DNA of 64,000 bases from Lachnospiraceae bacterium (GCA_902381685.1 LR698958.1:2155030-2219029); one strand, 5' to 3'; shown: positions 25,130 to 34,314, counted from the first letter of the stretch. Translations and numbers: made by a program. The notes: generated by a model not told the origin, from the sequence alone.

Positions 25130-26335
25130 TTAATAATACAAACTATCTTCCCCTAATTTTTCTTCATATACTTTGCTTACTTGGCTATTCAAAAATTCAT
25201 ATTTAATTTTATCCATGAAATTCGTATCGCTAAACAGCCGATATGCTGTTATTGCAAATCCGGCAAAATCGAAATCTTTCATATTACCCGTCAGTCCTGT
25301 ATATATGACATTACTTGAAGTTGCAAATAAGTTAGAATATAAAATAATTTTTCGTGTTCTAATCTCATACAACTCCTTTGAAAAATCTCCATCTTCTTCA
25401 TACAACCACTTACAACTGTGAACTATTCTAATAATCATATTAATCAAACAATCAATCGCTGCAGATGCACCAAATTTAATTACGTCTCCCGTACTAACAT
25501 ATTTAGTCAATTTTTCTACATTTGCCTTATCTAGAATCAAACTTGCTCCCGGCAGTTGTATTCCACATGGTGTATATAAATCTGTTCCAATATGTATTAA
25601 CTGTTTAATTACTGCTGCCACAACGGCCTCTTTTTCATTAATAATTCTATCTTTTACACTTTCAAACATTTTTGGTGTTGAAGCATACCTACTTATTTTA
25701 GGATTTTTCATATTTTCATCATAGATAACATGATTTGTCTTGAGTACTATTTTTTGATTACACGTTATTGTATTGGTAAGAATATTAGTTGTCCCAAAAA
25801 TCAAACCAAACAAAGGATCATGCCCTAATGTAGAAAATCTGTGATTTGCCCCTTCAAAAAGTTTATAGTTCTCGGAAAAATATGCTGTTGCATCATAAGG
25901 TACTCCCCTTCCTAGAACAATCTGCTTTAACGGAGCATAATACAGTCTTCCATGTTCATTTTCTTCAAAACCGAATTTCCCTAAAATTTTCTCCTGTTTC
26001 TCATGTAAAAATGCTTCCTTTTTATTTCCGCTTCCAGCTTTTTCTATTTTTGTAAAATAATTAACCAAATATATTCTTGCACATTGCAACATAGTTGCAA
26101 CTGTTAAGAAAGCAATATCCTTATCTTGTAGTTTGGTACGCTCCTTAAATTCTTTTGAAACAATATCCATATTTACTCTGTATTCTTCTACCGATTTATT
26201 TATTTCCTCTGCAGATAAAATATTCTCATAATATGATTGTATTGTTTCTTCTTTATTGTCGATTATAAACTCCCTTGTTCTTATTCCTAATCCATTATTA
26301 TCGCGAACTTTTTTTAAGTCTTGTGCTTTACTCAT
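25130..26335 (-). CDS. Unrecognised 401-residue protein, second gene of a coupled pair
   Basis: I do not recognise this family. The protein is mainly alpha-helical, without a signal peptide. Around residues 165-195 is a striking hydrophobic segment, beginning HRFSTLGHDPLFGLIFGTTN, that looks like a conserved core motif. Another glycine/hydrophobic stretch (VIKFGASAAIDCLINMIIRI) lies near 290-315. The start ATG 26335 has AAGGTG eight bases upstream and overlaps the stop of the upstream gene by 8 bp (ATGAGTAA), which implies translational coupling. The pair lies beside an IS110 element and transposon relics, so it is probably acquired. Confidence 0.75.
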   Translation of the reverse strand: MSKAQDLKKVRDNNGLGIRTREFIIDNKEETIQSYYENILSAEEINKSVEEYRVNMDIVSKEFKERTKLQDKDIAFLTVATMLQCARIYLVNYFTKIEKAGSGNKKEAFLHEKQEKILGKFGFEENEHGRLYYAPLKQIVLGRGVPYDATAYFSENYKLFEGANHRFSTLGHDPLFGLIFGTTNILTNTITCNQKIVLKTNHVIYDENMKNPKISRYASTPKMFESVKDRIINEKEAVVAAVIKQLIHIGTDLYTPCGIQLPGASLILDKANVEKLTKYVSTGDVIKFGASAAIDCLINMIIRIVHSCKWLYEEDGDFSKELYEIRTRKIILYSNLFATSSNVIYTGLTGNMKDFDFAGFAITAYRLFSDTNFMDKIKYEFLNSQVSKVYEEKLGEDSLYY

Positions 26336-26978
26336 AATTTTCACACCTTTTTCTCTGTTCTATATAATTTAGAAAAAGATTTTTCGCAAACTCCTCTTCT
26401 TCACTTATATGCCCATTTGCTTCTATTATCTCCTGGACATCATTTTCCAATCCTTGTAAATTTTCAATACTGATTTTGTCGAGATAAATTTCTACATCAT
26501 CAAAACGTAAATAGTTATTTCTTGCTATCCTATCCATTTCGCGTTTTATTGCATCTGGAATATCCGCATTCTTCTTTATAGCATCTAAATCAAAATCTAT
26601 TTCTAACTGTTCTTCTTCTGAAATTTCACCATCACATTTCGCTATATAATATGATAACGCTGTTGTGGCTAAATAAAAATCATATACTTTTTTCAATTCA
26701 TCTACCGTTTTTGCTTTACCTTCATTCATACCATCTTGAAAAGATGCTGACTTTGCCTTTTTAATATCTTTTTCTTTTTTTATATTTTCTACTCCCTGAA
26801 CCACAGCCCCTGTTACCGCTCCCCCTACACCTGCGGCACTTGCAATCGCACCTGCTCCCGTTAATGATGCTATTAAGCTAGTCCCTGCTAAAACCGATCC
26901 TCCTCCGGTAACGGGAATGGCTGCTACAGTTCCTACACCAATTGCTGCTCCTAGTAATGCTTTTCCTAAGTATCCCAT
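26328..26978 (-). CDS. Glycine-rich membrane protein with TerB-like acidic domain
   Basis: The 216-residue protein has a glycine/alanine-rich hydrophobic N-terminus (about residues 3-65, GVGTVAAIPVTGGGS and GAGAIASAAGVGGAVTGAV), like a glycine-zipper membrane insertion. A charged linker and a helical domain follow. That domain contains two acidic stretches, AKCDGEISEEEQLEID and EANGHISEEEE, of the kind seen in TerB-like proteins. The start ATG 26978 is behind GGAGGG. It is the first gene of a two-gene unit. Whether it is a toxin, defence effector or stress protein is unknown. Confidence 0.75.
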   Translation of the reverse strand: MGYLGKALLGAAIGVGTVAAIPVTGGGSVLAGTSLIASLTGAGAIASAAGVGGAVTGAVVQGVENIKKEKDIKKAKSASFQDGMNEGKAKTVDELKKVYDFYLATTALSYYIAKCDGEISEEEQLEIDFDLDAIKKNADIPDAIKREMDRIARNNYLRFDDVEIYLDKISIENLQGLENDVQEIIEANGHISEEEEFAKNLFLNYIEQRKRCENYE

Positions 26979-27213
26979 AATATCTTTCCCTCCGTTATTC
27001 TTCACTTTACTATATAGTTATATATTACATCAAAATAATTTTTTCATCTATATTTTCAATCATATTCTTCTTCTCTCAAAATATTTTTTGTATACTTACT
27101 AATTTTTTAAGAATAGCATTTACCCACTTTCGAAAAGAATTTCCTCTTTTTGACGTTTCTTATTTGCCCAAAACATTTATCTCCATAACATCTATCACCA
27201 TAACATCTATCAC

Positions 27214-27387
27214 TTATATCTCATTTTCAATCAGATTTTTCTTCCTACCAAAACTTTCAAATCTATCTATCAAATCAACTTTTTTCATTTCTATAGTAAA
27301 AAGAACTTTATTCCAGTTTTCATCTGTGACTGCATCTTTCCCTTTAAAAAAACTGTATAGTTTTCTGGTATATTGTAATTGACTCAT
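27214..27387 (-). CDS. Short 57-residue ORF, possibly a gene remnant
   Basis: An uninterrupted frame from ATG 27387 to TAA 27214 encodes a hydrophilic, protein-like sequence (LQYTRKLYSFFKGKDAV, then ENWNKVLFTIEMKKVDLIDRF). No clear ribosome site precedes it, and the left end of the IS110 element lies immediately upstream. It may be the start of a gene cut or displaced by the insertion. After its stop a 15-bp direct repeat (CATAACATCTATCAC, 27183-27212) occurs. The rest of the gap from 26979 holds nothing else clear. Confidence 0.35.
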   Translation of the reverse strand: MSQLQYTRKLYSFFKGKDAVTDENWNKVLFTIEMKKVDLIDRFESFGRKKNLIENEI

Positions 27388-27409
27388 CTAATGGTCACTT
27401 ACAAATATA

Positions 27410-27650
27410 CCTTATCCTTTCTATCAACCTTTTAATCCGTGGTTGATTACGGCATTGTACATTTGTATCATATAAATATGTGATGTGGATTTGTATCTTT
27501 AAATCCTGTGGCTTTGACTACTTAATGGAGGTTCTTACCACACCTTATTTCTAAATAATGATTAGTTAGATGAGTCTTGAATTCGTATCTCGTACCAGGT
27601 TTTACGAAGTAAGTACTGTGGCTACACATTACATATTTTTACGAAAGGAA
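27410..27650 (+). ncRNA. Candidate IS110 bridge RNA region
   Basis: The stretch between the estimated left end and the transposase start has no convincing gene. It contains short self-complementary segments, for example around 27425-27545. In IS110 relatives such as IS621 this position encodes the bridge RNA, with one loop matching target and one matching donor DNA. This assignment rests on position only. Confidence 0.4.
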
Positions 27651-27659
27651 TGCATTATC

Positions 27660-28844
27660 ATGATCTTAATTGGAATAGACATCGGTAAAAACCAACACAC
27701 CTTCTCCATCGTTAACAAAGAAACCGGGGAAATACTATCAAGTCCTTCTCTTTTTAATAATAATCAAGAAGGAATCCAATCACTCATCAGAAAACTGAGC
27801 AGCTTTGCAAAATCAGAACTTCTTATTGGCATGGAAGATACTGGGCATTATCACTTTCCATTGCTCAAATATCTTCTTGACAGGCGATACACAGTTGCTC
27901 TGATTAATCCAACAACTACTGACCTTACCAGAAAACTTCAGGGTGGCATTACTAAAAACGATCCTCTTGATTCTCTTACCATTTGTGATGTAATCGGCTC
28001 TAATCAGCGTAAAAAGCCTTATCGTATTACAAAGGTAAATCGTTTCGACCTTTATGAGCAAAAGCAACTGACACGCCATCATCACAACCTAAAAGAGGAA
28101 TTAAACATCTATAAAAACCGGCTTCAGAAATGCATTGATATCGTATTTCCTGAATTTAATTCCTTATTCCGTTCAAAGTATGGCATTGTTTACATGAATG
28201 TTTTGAAAATATTTGCTTCTGCTGAAAAGATTGCAAACTCCGATATTAGAACCATCCGAAAATGTTTTGAATATAATGGGCGTGGAAAACGGATTCAACT
28301 TTCTGCTGAACAGCTTAAAACAACAGCCAAAGGTTCTGTCGGAATACCTTCTGTTGCTGAAGAAATTCAGATTAGACATCTTGTATCCCAGATTGAAATG
28401 ATAGAAGAACAACTTTCTGAAATAGACAAAAAGATAGAAGAGTTCTCCTTACAAAACAACTCTCCTATCCTCTCCATACCAGGAATTTCACACTTCTCTG
28501 GTACTTCCATTTTAGCGGAGTTAGGAGATATTTGCAACTATACAAAAGCATCTCAGATAATAAAATTTGCAGGTGTTGCTCCGTATCACTATGAATCCAG
28601 TCAGTTTCAAGCCCAGCATACTGCAATAACCAAAAAAGGTTCCCGGTATCTGAGAAAAACACTGTATCAGATTATTTTGCCGGTTATCAATCATAATAAG
28701 GTCTTTACTGCTTATTACAACAAAAAATTAGCTGAAGGCAAAGGTCACAGATGCGCTCAGGGACACTGTGTCAGAAAACTTCTAAGAATCATTTATCATC
28801 TTTTAAGTACTGGACAGTCCTTTGATCCTGCGTTACTGATATAA
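27660..28844 (+). CDS. IS110-family transposase (recombinase)
   Basis: The 394-residue enzyme has an N-terminal RuvC-like DEDD domain (GIDIGKNQHTF, GMEDTGHY and TKNDPLDSLT supply the acidic residues) and a C-terminal Tnp_20 domain. The latter has SIPGISHFSGTSILAELGD, FAGVAPYHYESSQF with the conserved serine region, and TKKGSRYLRKTLYQI. It looks intact. ATG 27660 has GAAAGGA about ten bases upstream; a 30-codon in-frame extension would use the presumed guide-RNA region. Confidence 0.92.
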   Translation: MILIGIDIGKNQHTFSIVNKETGEILSSPSLFNNNQEGIQSLIRKLSSFAKSELLIGMEDTGHYHFPLLKYLLDRRYTVALINPTTTDLTRKLQGGITKNDPLDSLTICDVIGSNQRKKPYRITKVNRFDLYEQKQLTRHHHNLKEELNIYKNRLQKCIDIVFPEFNSLFRSKYGIVYMNVLKIFASAEKIANSDIRTIRKCFEYNGRGKRIQLSAEQLKTTAKGSVGIPSVAEEIQIRHLVSQIEMIEEQLSEIDKKIEEFSLQNNSPILSIPGISHFSGTSILAELGDICNYTKASQIIKFAGVAPYHYESSQFQAQHTAITKKGSRYLRKTLYQIILPVINHNKVFTAYYNKKLAEGKGHRCAQGHCVRKLLRIIYHLLSTGQSFDPALLI

Positions 28845-28988
28845 ATATAATTACACCTCAGCTTATTACAACGAGCCTTCTTTGAAAGGTCTATTTGTTG
28901 TACCACAAAATCCATAATTATTCACATATTTTCAAGGTAAATACTTTTGCTAACTAAAATTCAAATTTTCTAAAAAACTATTTGATTT

Positions 28989-29123
28989 TTATATAGTTAG
29001 CTCCATCACTTTTTTCAGGGTATAGACTGGATCGTCGTCAGGTAAACACAATTCGAAGAAACTGAAGTTAATTTTCTGTTGCCCTAATTCAAAAAATTCG
29101 TTATAATAATCTTGTTTTAGCAT
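28989..29123 (-). pseudogene. IS1182-type transposase, N-terminal remnant
   Basis: Only about 44 residues remain, opening MLKQDYYNEFFELGQQKI and containing LPDDDPVYTLKKVME. This is the start of IS1182-family transposases (about 450-550 residues normally). The frame then ends. A hairpin GTTCCAT/ATGGAAC with an internal TATAAT sits just upstream, as expected for the element's own promoter. The remnant lies between the IS110 copy and the tRNA-Lys fragment. The gap 28845-29572 holds no intact gene. Confidence 0.75.
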
Positions 29124-29363
29124 AGTTCCATTATAACATGGAACGGAGAGGAGATGGTTGTCGTTAGCCATCTTTTTCTCTTTTTACGGAAAAGTTTCAG
29201 GGATTGCGTGTTTTAAAGATTATCTATTACGAAGTAAATGTTGTTTGAAAGCAGTGGTTGCAAGTCTGGTCGCAGATTTTTTGAATGAAGTTTATGGAGA
29301 TTTTCCGATGTCCTTGAGAAAGGCATACATCAATTTTTGTCGCGAGTTTGTTAGCGTGAGTTT

Positions 29364-29405
29364 CTCTTAATCAGGGTGTCCAGGGTTCGAACCCCTGATC
29401 GCGCA
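29364..29405 (+). pseudogene. 3' half of tRNA-Lys(CUU)
   Basis: The sequence reads as a tRNA from the anticodon loop onward. CTCTTAA (anticodon CTT, 29366-29368), the 3' anticodon stem TCAGG, and variable loop GTGTC come first. A perfect T arm (CAGGG-TTCGAAC-CCCTG), the acceptor strand ATCGCGC and a discriminator A follow. The bases before the loop do not form the 5' half (no CCTGA stem, no GCGCGAT acceptor). Such half-tRNAs are left at one end of elements that integrate at a tRNA anticodon loop. Confidence 0.8.
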
Positions 29406-29411
29406 CTAGAG

Positions 29412-29460
29412 AATCACTGTTTTTTCAGACCTAGAAGCTGTGGGGGGCGGTGATTTTTTT
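29412..29460 (+). terminator. Terminator after the tRNA-Lys remnant
   Basis: AATCACTG (29412-29419) pairs with CGGTGATT (29448-29455) with one G-T pair, followed by T7. It is probably the original terminator of the tRNA gene. Confidence 0.65.
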
Positions 29461-29495
29461 GTGCGTAAAATTTGAGCCATAGTTCCAGACAATAA

Positions 29496-29524
29496 TGGAG
29501 TGAGATTTATAACATCCCACTCCA
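29496..29524 (-). terminator. Probable terminator of the surface locus
   Basis: TGGAGTG and CACTCCA arms with a partly extended stem follow the stop at 29573 on the minus strand; the trailing T-run is weak (TTATTGT). Confidence 0.5.
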
Positions 29525-29572
29525 CATATCCACTTATCTCTTTTTATTGCTTTATAAATCCAGTTTCTGCTT

Positions 29573-29830
29573 CTATTCCAATTCCTCTTTCATGCGTTTA
29601 ATCAATAGAATCGAAATAATACCTGTGCTGATTCCTAACACAATAAGAATACCATTCAAATTAGAAACATCGCCTGTTACAGGTGTCTTATTCCCACTTG
29701 GAATCTGAGCAACTGTACTTGTCGTATATCCAATCTCTGTCTGAAGGTCTGACGCCTGAACCATAGTTGGATTGATATAGGCCGAAACAACAAGCATGAT
29801 GGCTGTCATGTATACCAAAATTTTTTTCAT
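29573..29830 (-). CDS. Small sortase-type anchored protein (copy 2)
   Basis: The 85-residue precursor has a signal peptide (about 1-26) and a short mature part containing IGYTTSTVAQIPSG. A sorting-type signal TPVTGD follows, then a hydrophobic helix (about 60-78) and a KRMKEELE tail. The motif differs from LPxTG in its first residue. The mature chain would be only about 30-35 residues. It begins 12 bp after the giant secreted protein gene and has a paralogue at 37765-38052 in the same relation to the other giant gene. Small anchored proteins also accompany WxL loci (CscD), a possible analogy. Confidence 0.8.
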   Translation of the reverse strand: MKKILVYMTAIMLVVSAYINPTMVQASDLQTEIGYTTSTVAQIPSGNKTPVTGDVSNLNGILIVLGISTGIISILLIKRMKEELE

Positions 29831-29842
29831 TTCACATACCTC

Positions 29843-32800
29843 CTAACGTACATTGTCAATGACAAATGTAATCTGTCCTTTAAATAGAACTCCTTCTGGT
29901 AAATGTTTTGATTTTTCCCCTTTTAAATAGAAGGAAAATAATTTTTTTCCACTCTCCTGACCATCGTAACTGAAAGTAGATTGCGTTCCAGTTGTAATCT
30001 TTTGATCTTTTTTCATTGTTCCAATATTTTCTGCCGAATACATCTCAACTGTATTAACTGTATACTGTTTTGTCGTATCAGTCAGAGTTTTATCCCAATT
30101 AACAGATACTTTAAACGGCTTCTGCTTTGTATATTCAGTGTATTGTCCGCCATTATAACTGTTAGACTGTGTCGTTTTTCCATCCATTGCGGTGTTTGGT
30201 GTATGCCAATCGTAATCTGTTTTTCCATCTATGGTATGCCGAACTGGATTTACAGTAACTTCATTCACATATGGAACTGATTTAATGACATCTGTTTTCT
30301 CTCCACTTTGGGAAACTTCTGTTGTTTCTGCAAGTGTAATGGTAGATGGGACTTTTATAACGGTGTCAAATGTAGAAATCATCTTAATTTCTGTAGGCTC
30401 ACTTGTAGTCCATCCTATATTTCCTGTTCCATCAAAGAAATCTTGTTCCGAAGCAACCCTCTTTGTTGCCTGTGGATCATCATAAGCTACATTTACTCTG
30501 TACTGACCGCCAACATTTGCCTGTGTTGGTTGTTGATTTGCTCTAACAAGAAGCGGAACAAACCATCGGCCTTTTTGTTCATCATAAACCACCTTACTGT
30601 AACCTACTTGTCGATTGTTTGTAAACGGTGCTGTAAAGAATTTATTATATACACTCAACGGAATTTTTTCCCAGCTGTTACCATTATCTATACTTCTCTC
30701 CCACACTACATAGAACTTATCTTTTTTTAATTTATCCGGAACATTCCCTGCCCCCATCACATCAACATTCACATAAAATCTAGTTATTTCATAGGCATTA
30801 TATCCTTGACTACTTTTATGAACATAGATATTATTAGACATTGCATTTTGTGATGCTCCTTCTATCCACAAAGTATCTTTATATTTTTCTATATCTACTT
30901 CAGCAATATTTCGTTCCCATACTGCATATAATGTTATCTCGGTAGGAATATCATTGTTAGGAGCCTTATCCAATCCATTTAACGGGATATTTCGTCCATT
31001 TCCTTGATCTGCAAAGTCTACACTGCCATTTTTCATTTTAGACCAACCTTTAAATTCAAATCCTTCTCTAACAAATGGATTTTTTGCTAATTGTACATCA
31101 TTATAATATTTCGCAGTTTGAGTAGACGTAGTACTACTTTTTGTGCTATCTGTTCCACCATTACCATCAAATGTGATTGTGTACTCTTTGGGCTTAAATG
31201 TTGCATATAATGTAGATGTCTTATGAACCTCTGTTTGCTGTGTGAAATCAGGATTTGGTTTGTATGTTTTTGTCACACCAAGGTCACTATGACTTCCATT
31301 CTCATTATAACTCCACCCCACAAACTCATATGCATATCCATTATTAACACTCGCTTCAAACATCTGAGCATTAGGTATTTCCTCGGTCACTGTTATATTG
31401 GACGGAGATACAGCTATTCCTCCTTGAATAGTTTCACCATCAATAACTTTTGTTACAGGATTAATAGTATCAGTTTTCCTAGTTTTTAATCGTGCGATTA
31501 ACTTCGCTTGTAAAACAAAGTACTGATTTCTTCCTATAGCAGACGGCCTATAGATAAATATCTCATCAGACCTATCTAAACTCTTCGTTTTTGTCAAAAT
31601 TCTTCCATGAGGATGTTGGGAAGTTGGCTCTTCCCAATACTGTTCTTCCACATCCCATCCTTCAAATATAAATTTGCTCTCATCGTATTGTGGAATAGGA
31701 ATTTTATTTTCACTACCTTCTAGATACATATCAACACCAAACATGTTCTTTGTATCGGCGTCAAATGCGGTAGGTTCATCAGATGGACGCCAACTTGCTG
31801 GCTGCTCACTTTTTCTATCTATTGTCTGAACAAAATCTACAAGGTAACCCTTTTTCATATATACTGCCGTTTCATATGTAACCCCCGGCAACATGAACAT
31901 ATCTTCTCTAGGTTTACTTTGTATAGTAATATTATACCATCCCGGATCTCTTGGAGCTGCATTGTAATACCCTTTACCATCATATATATATCCACCTCCA
32001 GGACCACTATAAAAGACTTTATCTTTTGCATTTCCTCTATAACCTTCAAACTTAAACAGTGCTTCCTCTGGGTTTACCAAACTACTCACATCTTCTGTAT
32101 TGTCATACACCCTTGGATGAGATTTCCCATCCGCATAAAATTGTGGATATGATTTTTTAGCTTCCTTATCATAATAATATGTAGCTGAACCCATCTTCAA
32201 TATCGGTCGTGTCACAATTGTAAAGAGATAACCTCCCGGTCTATTTGTTCCTCCCTGCTGCCATCTCCAATTCCCCGTATATGACAAGTCCGTAAAAACG
32301 GGAGGAGAAATGGGTTTTCCACCAATTGTTGCACTTCCAAGTGGATTAGGTGTGTGACTCTTCCGAACTGGATTATTCCATTTTGAATTGTATTTCACAT
32401 AATATCGCTCATTTCCAATGTTATTTCCTAATGACTCACCAAAGCCATTTTCTCTATTTGCATAAAAGCACTGAGAATCAGGATCAATCACTGCATCAGG
32501 AAGTCGATATCCATGATTATTGGCATCCCCTATATTTTTAGGCCAAATTTTATCAATTAATCTTTGTTCACTATAATATGGTTCAAATGGATAAGTCGGA
32601 TTATCATAACGCCAATAGTAATTTCCTGTTATAGGATTTCTTACTTTGGGATTTTGATTATAAGTTTTTTTCGTAGGTTTATCATTTCCACCACCTAAAC
32701 AAACATCATCATAGTTACCTACTGTGTTATTTCTACCTTCCATCAGCACTGCCCTATCTGTGATCTCCGGTATCTCATCCCCGTACTTGCTCACTTTTTC

Positions 32801-33139
32801 AGGATTTTTTTCTAAAGTTTCTGCCTTTTCACTTTCTGTTTCCGGCATTGCAGGAATTACTTCTACATCTTCTATATGATCTTTTTCTACACTTTCTTCC
32901 GGTGTACTCTGCATCTGATCGTTTTCTTCTTTTGGAATCTCGTTTTCTTCTTTTGGAATCTCTTTTTCTGCTTCGGATTCCTGTTCTGCATTGTTTGTTT
33001 GTTCTTCAATTTTCAAAGTGTTTTCAATATCCTGTTGGTTCTTTGCTCCTACATAGGAAAGATTATTTCCTCCTACAAGGGAAAGAACTAGGGCTGCAGA
33101 TAACAACGCCTTTACTTTTTTGTGTTTCATTATTCCCAT
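29843..33139 (-). CDS. Giant secreted surface protein with InlB-type repeat (copy 2)
   Basis: The 1098-residue protein has a signal peptide (KALLSAALVLSLVGG, cut near residue 34) and an acidic Glu/Asn/Pro-rich spacer (about 35-110). A large unassigned region starts with YDDVCLGGG. One Listeria-Bacteroides (InlB_B) repeat lies near 650-740 (FDGNGG, FKGWSKMKNGS, LYAVWE). A C-terminal beta-type module (about 930-1098) starts VPSTITL and ends GQITFVIDN. It has no sorting signal of its own; the small anchored partner lies directly downstream. It is paralogous along its length to the protein at 38063-41350. The function is unknown, probably adhesion. Confidence 0.8.
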   Translation of the reverse strand: MGIMKHKKVKALLSAALVLSLVGGNNLSYVGAKNQQDIENTLKIEEQTNNAEQESEAEKEIPKEENEIPKEENDQMQSTPEESVEKDHIEDVEVIPAMPETESEKAETLEKNPEKVSKYGDEIPEITDRAVLMEGRNNTVGNYDDVCLGGGNDKPTKKTYNQNPKVRNPITGNYYWRYDNPTYPFEPYYSEQRLIDKIWPKNIGDANNHGYRLPDAVIDPDSQCFYANRENGFGESLGNNIGNERYYVKYNSKWNNPVRKSHTPNPLGSATIGGKPISPPVFTDLSYTGNWRWQQGGTNRPGGYLFTIVTRPILKMGSATYYYDKEAKKSYPQFYADGKSHPRVYDNTEDVSSLVNPEEALFKFEGYRGNAKDKVFYSGPGGGYIYDGKGYYNAAPRDPGWYNITIQSKPREDMFMLPGVTYETAVYMKKGYLVDFVQTIDRKSEQPASWRPSDEPTAFDADTKNMFGVDMYLEGSENKIPIPQYDESKFIFEGWDVEEQYWEEPTSQHPHGRILTKTKSLDRSDEIFIYRPSAIGRNQYFVLQAKLIARLKTRKTDTINPVTKVIDGETIQGGIAVSPSNITVTEEIPNAQMFEASVNNGYAYEFVGWSYNENGSHSDLGVTKTYKPNPDFTQQTEVHKTSTLYATFKPKEYTITFDGNGGTDSTKSSTTSTQTAKYYNDVQLAKNPFVREGFEFKGWSKMKNGSVDFADQGNGRNIPLNGLDKAPNNDIPTEITLYAVWERNIAEVDIEKYKDTLWIEGASQNAMSNNIYVHKSSQGYNAYEITRFYVNVDVMGAGNVPDKLKKDKFYVVWERSIDNGNSWEKIPLSVYNKFFTAPFTNNRQVGYSKVVYDEQKGRWFVPLLVRANQQPTQANVGGQYRVNVAYDDPQATKRVASEQDFFDGTGNIGWTTSEPTEIKMISTFDTVIKVPSTITLAETTEVSQSGEKTDVIKSVPYVNEVTVNPVRHTIDGKTDYDWHTPNTAMDGKTTQSNSYNGGQYTEYTKQKPFKVSVNWDKTLTDTTKQYTVNTVEMYSAENIGTMKKDQKITTGTQSTFSYDGQESGKKLFSFYLKGEKSKHLPEGVLFKGQITFVIDNVR

Positions 33140-33267
33140 CTCTTTCCGTCTATTTAATACTTCATCTGTCTGTTAATTTACTTTTTTCTATTAATTGACT
33201 TTTCTGTTAATTTATTTGCCTATTTTTCTATTTTTCATTTTATCTATAACTAAATGGAATCTAGCAC

Positions 33268-34284
33268 TCATGCCAACTCATTTATTATTCGTTCTTTTAT
33301 TTCATTCCATGTTATACTTCGATTCATGGCATGTTCCGCTTTGCAACGAATTAAGCAGTTTTTAACTACTTCTCTTGTAATATTTTCCAACTTATGCAAT
33401 TCGTTTTTTAAAACGCTTTCCAAAACATTTTTTGAATAGTTTTCTGAAATATTTTCTAAAACAGTTGCCCCTTTGCTTTCTGATAAAGATTGAGCATAAT
33501 ATTCCAAAATATCCATCGTGTTTTGATAAATGAGTTGTACTCCTGATTCTGTATTTCCAAGTAATAAACTAATTCTTCTTGCGAGCAAAAGATTTTCTCC
33601 TATATGCTCATCTCTTAATAAAATCATTTTTAATGTTTTTATATATTGCTTAAATCCGTTGATGCAGTCAATCTGCTCAAGTCCCCATGAAAATTCATCT
33701 ATACAACTCTTCATTAATATATAAGGTATTCTACTGAAGTTATGCATCCATCGATTGCATAAAACAATTTCTGCTTTATCCAATTTAAAATAGCCGCCCG
33801 CAACTGTATTGCGGGCTTGATTATGACTTCGATGTTCGATTGTATTTGTCACATGATCAAGTACAGTGAATGAATATTGAAAAAACACATCTTTCAATCC
33901 GATATTTCCAGGCCGAAAGATTCTAAGGAGATCAATCTGCTCGTAGAGATAATCGATTTCTTTCTCTGTATATTTCTTTATTCTTGTTTTACAAAGTTCT
34001 TTCTCATCTGTTTCAAACCGACTAAATTCATGTATCCATGGACTTTCTATCTGCATTACCTCATCTTTTGTCACACAAATAAAATATGTTTCATTACCTT
34101 CTTTAATCTGTGTTCCAAAATAATCTGTCCCAAGATAGCCTCGTCCATTTGTAATTCTATTTTTAAAAAACAAACTATCAAGATTGCATTTTTCTATTTT
34201 ATATCCATTTCCTAGCTGCAATGCACAAACGCTTTCATCACAATCCATCAGAATACCGGAGATAGATACATTAACATCAATCAA
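33268..34284 (-). CDS. Unrecognised 338-residue cytoplasmic protein
   Basis: There is no signal peptide or membrane helix. The N-terminal half is mixed alpha/beta; the C-terminal half (about 200-338) is helical (RRISLLLGNTESGVQLI, then ITREVVKNCLIRCKAEHA). The helical part faintly recalls HEPN-type nuclease folds, but no RxxxxH motif is seen, so I do not assign it. It lies 30 bp after the thioredoxin-like gene at the end of the central surface operon. A 128-base gap with repeated TTAATTTA-type A/T motifs separates it from the giant gene downstream. Confidence 0.65.
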   Translation of the reverse strand: MIDVNVSISGILMDCDESVCALQLGNGYKIEKCNLDSLFFKNRITNGRGYLGTDYFGTQIKEGNETYFICVTKDEVMQIESPWIHEFSRFETDEKELCKTRIKKYTEKEIDYLYEQIDLLRIFRPGNIGLKDVFFQYSFTVLDHVTNTIEHRSHNQARNTVAGGYFKLDKAEIVLCNRWMHNFSRIPYILMKSCIDEFSWGLEQIDCINGFKQYIKTLKMILLRDEHIGENLLLARRISLLLGNTESGVQLIYQNTMDILEYYAQSLSESKGATVLENISENYSKNVLESVLKNELHKLENITREVVKNCLIRCKAEHAMNRSITWNEIKERIINELA

Positions 34285-34314
34285 TTTAGACTCCCCTTAA
34301 ATCATTAATATAAA

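Larger units (their letters stand above)
27388..28930 (+). mobile_element. IS110-family insertion sequence (ends approximate)
   Basis: One intact transposase gene is flanked by non-coding stretches of about 270 bases (left) and 90 or more bases (right). IS110 elements lack terminal inverted repeats, so the exact ends cannot be set by eye; those given are estimates. The long non-coding left end is where IS110 elements encode their guide (bridge) RNA. Confidence 0.7.

Noticed and set aside
29158..29370. Plus-strand frame of 70 codons next to the IS1182 relic
   Set aside because: It has no ribosome site, an atypical Phe/Ser/Cys-rich composition, and it overlaps the tRNA-Lys fragment; it is most likely chance.
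33268..34284. HEPN (ApeA-like) nuclease in the surface operon
   Set aside because: The helical C-terminus is suggestive, but the RxxxxH catalytic motif was not found.
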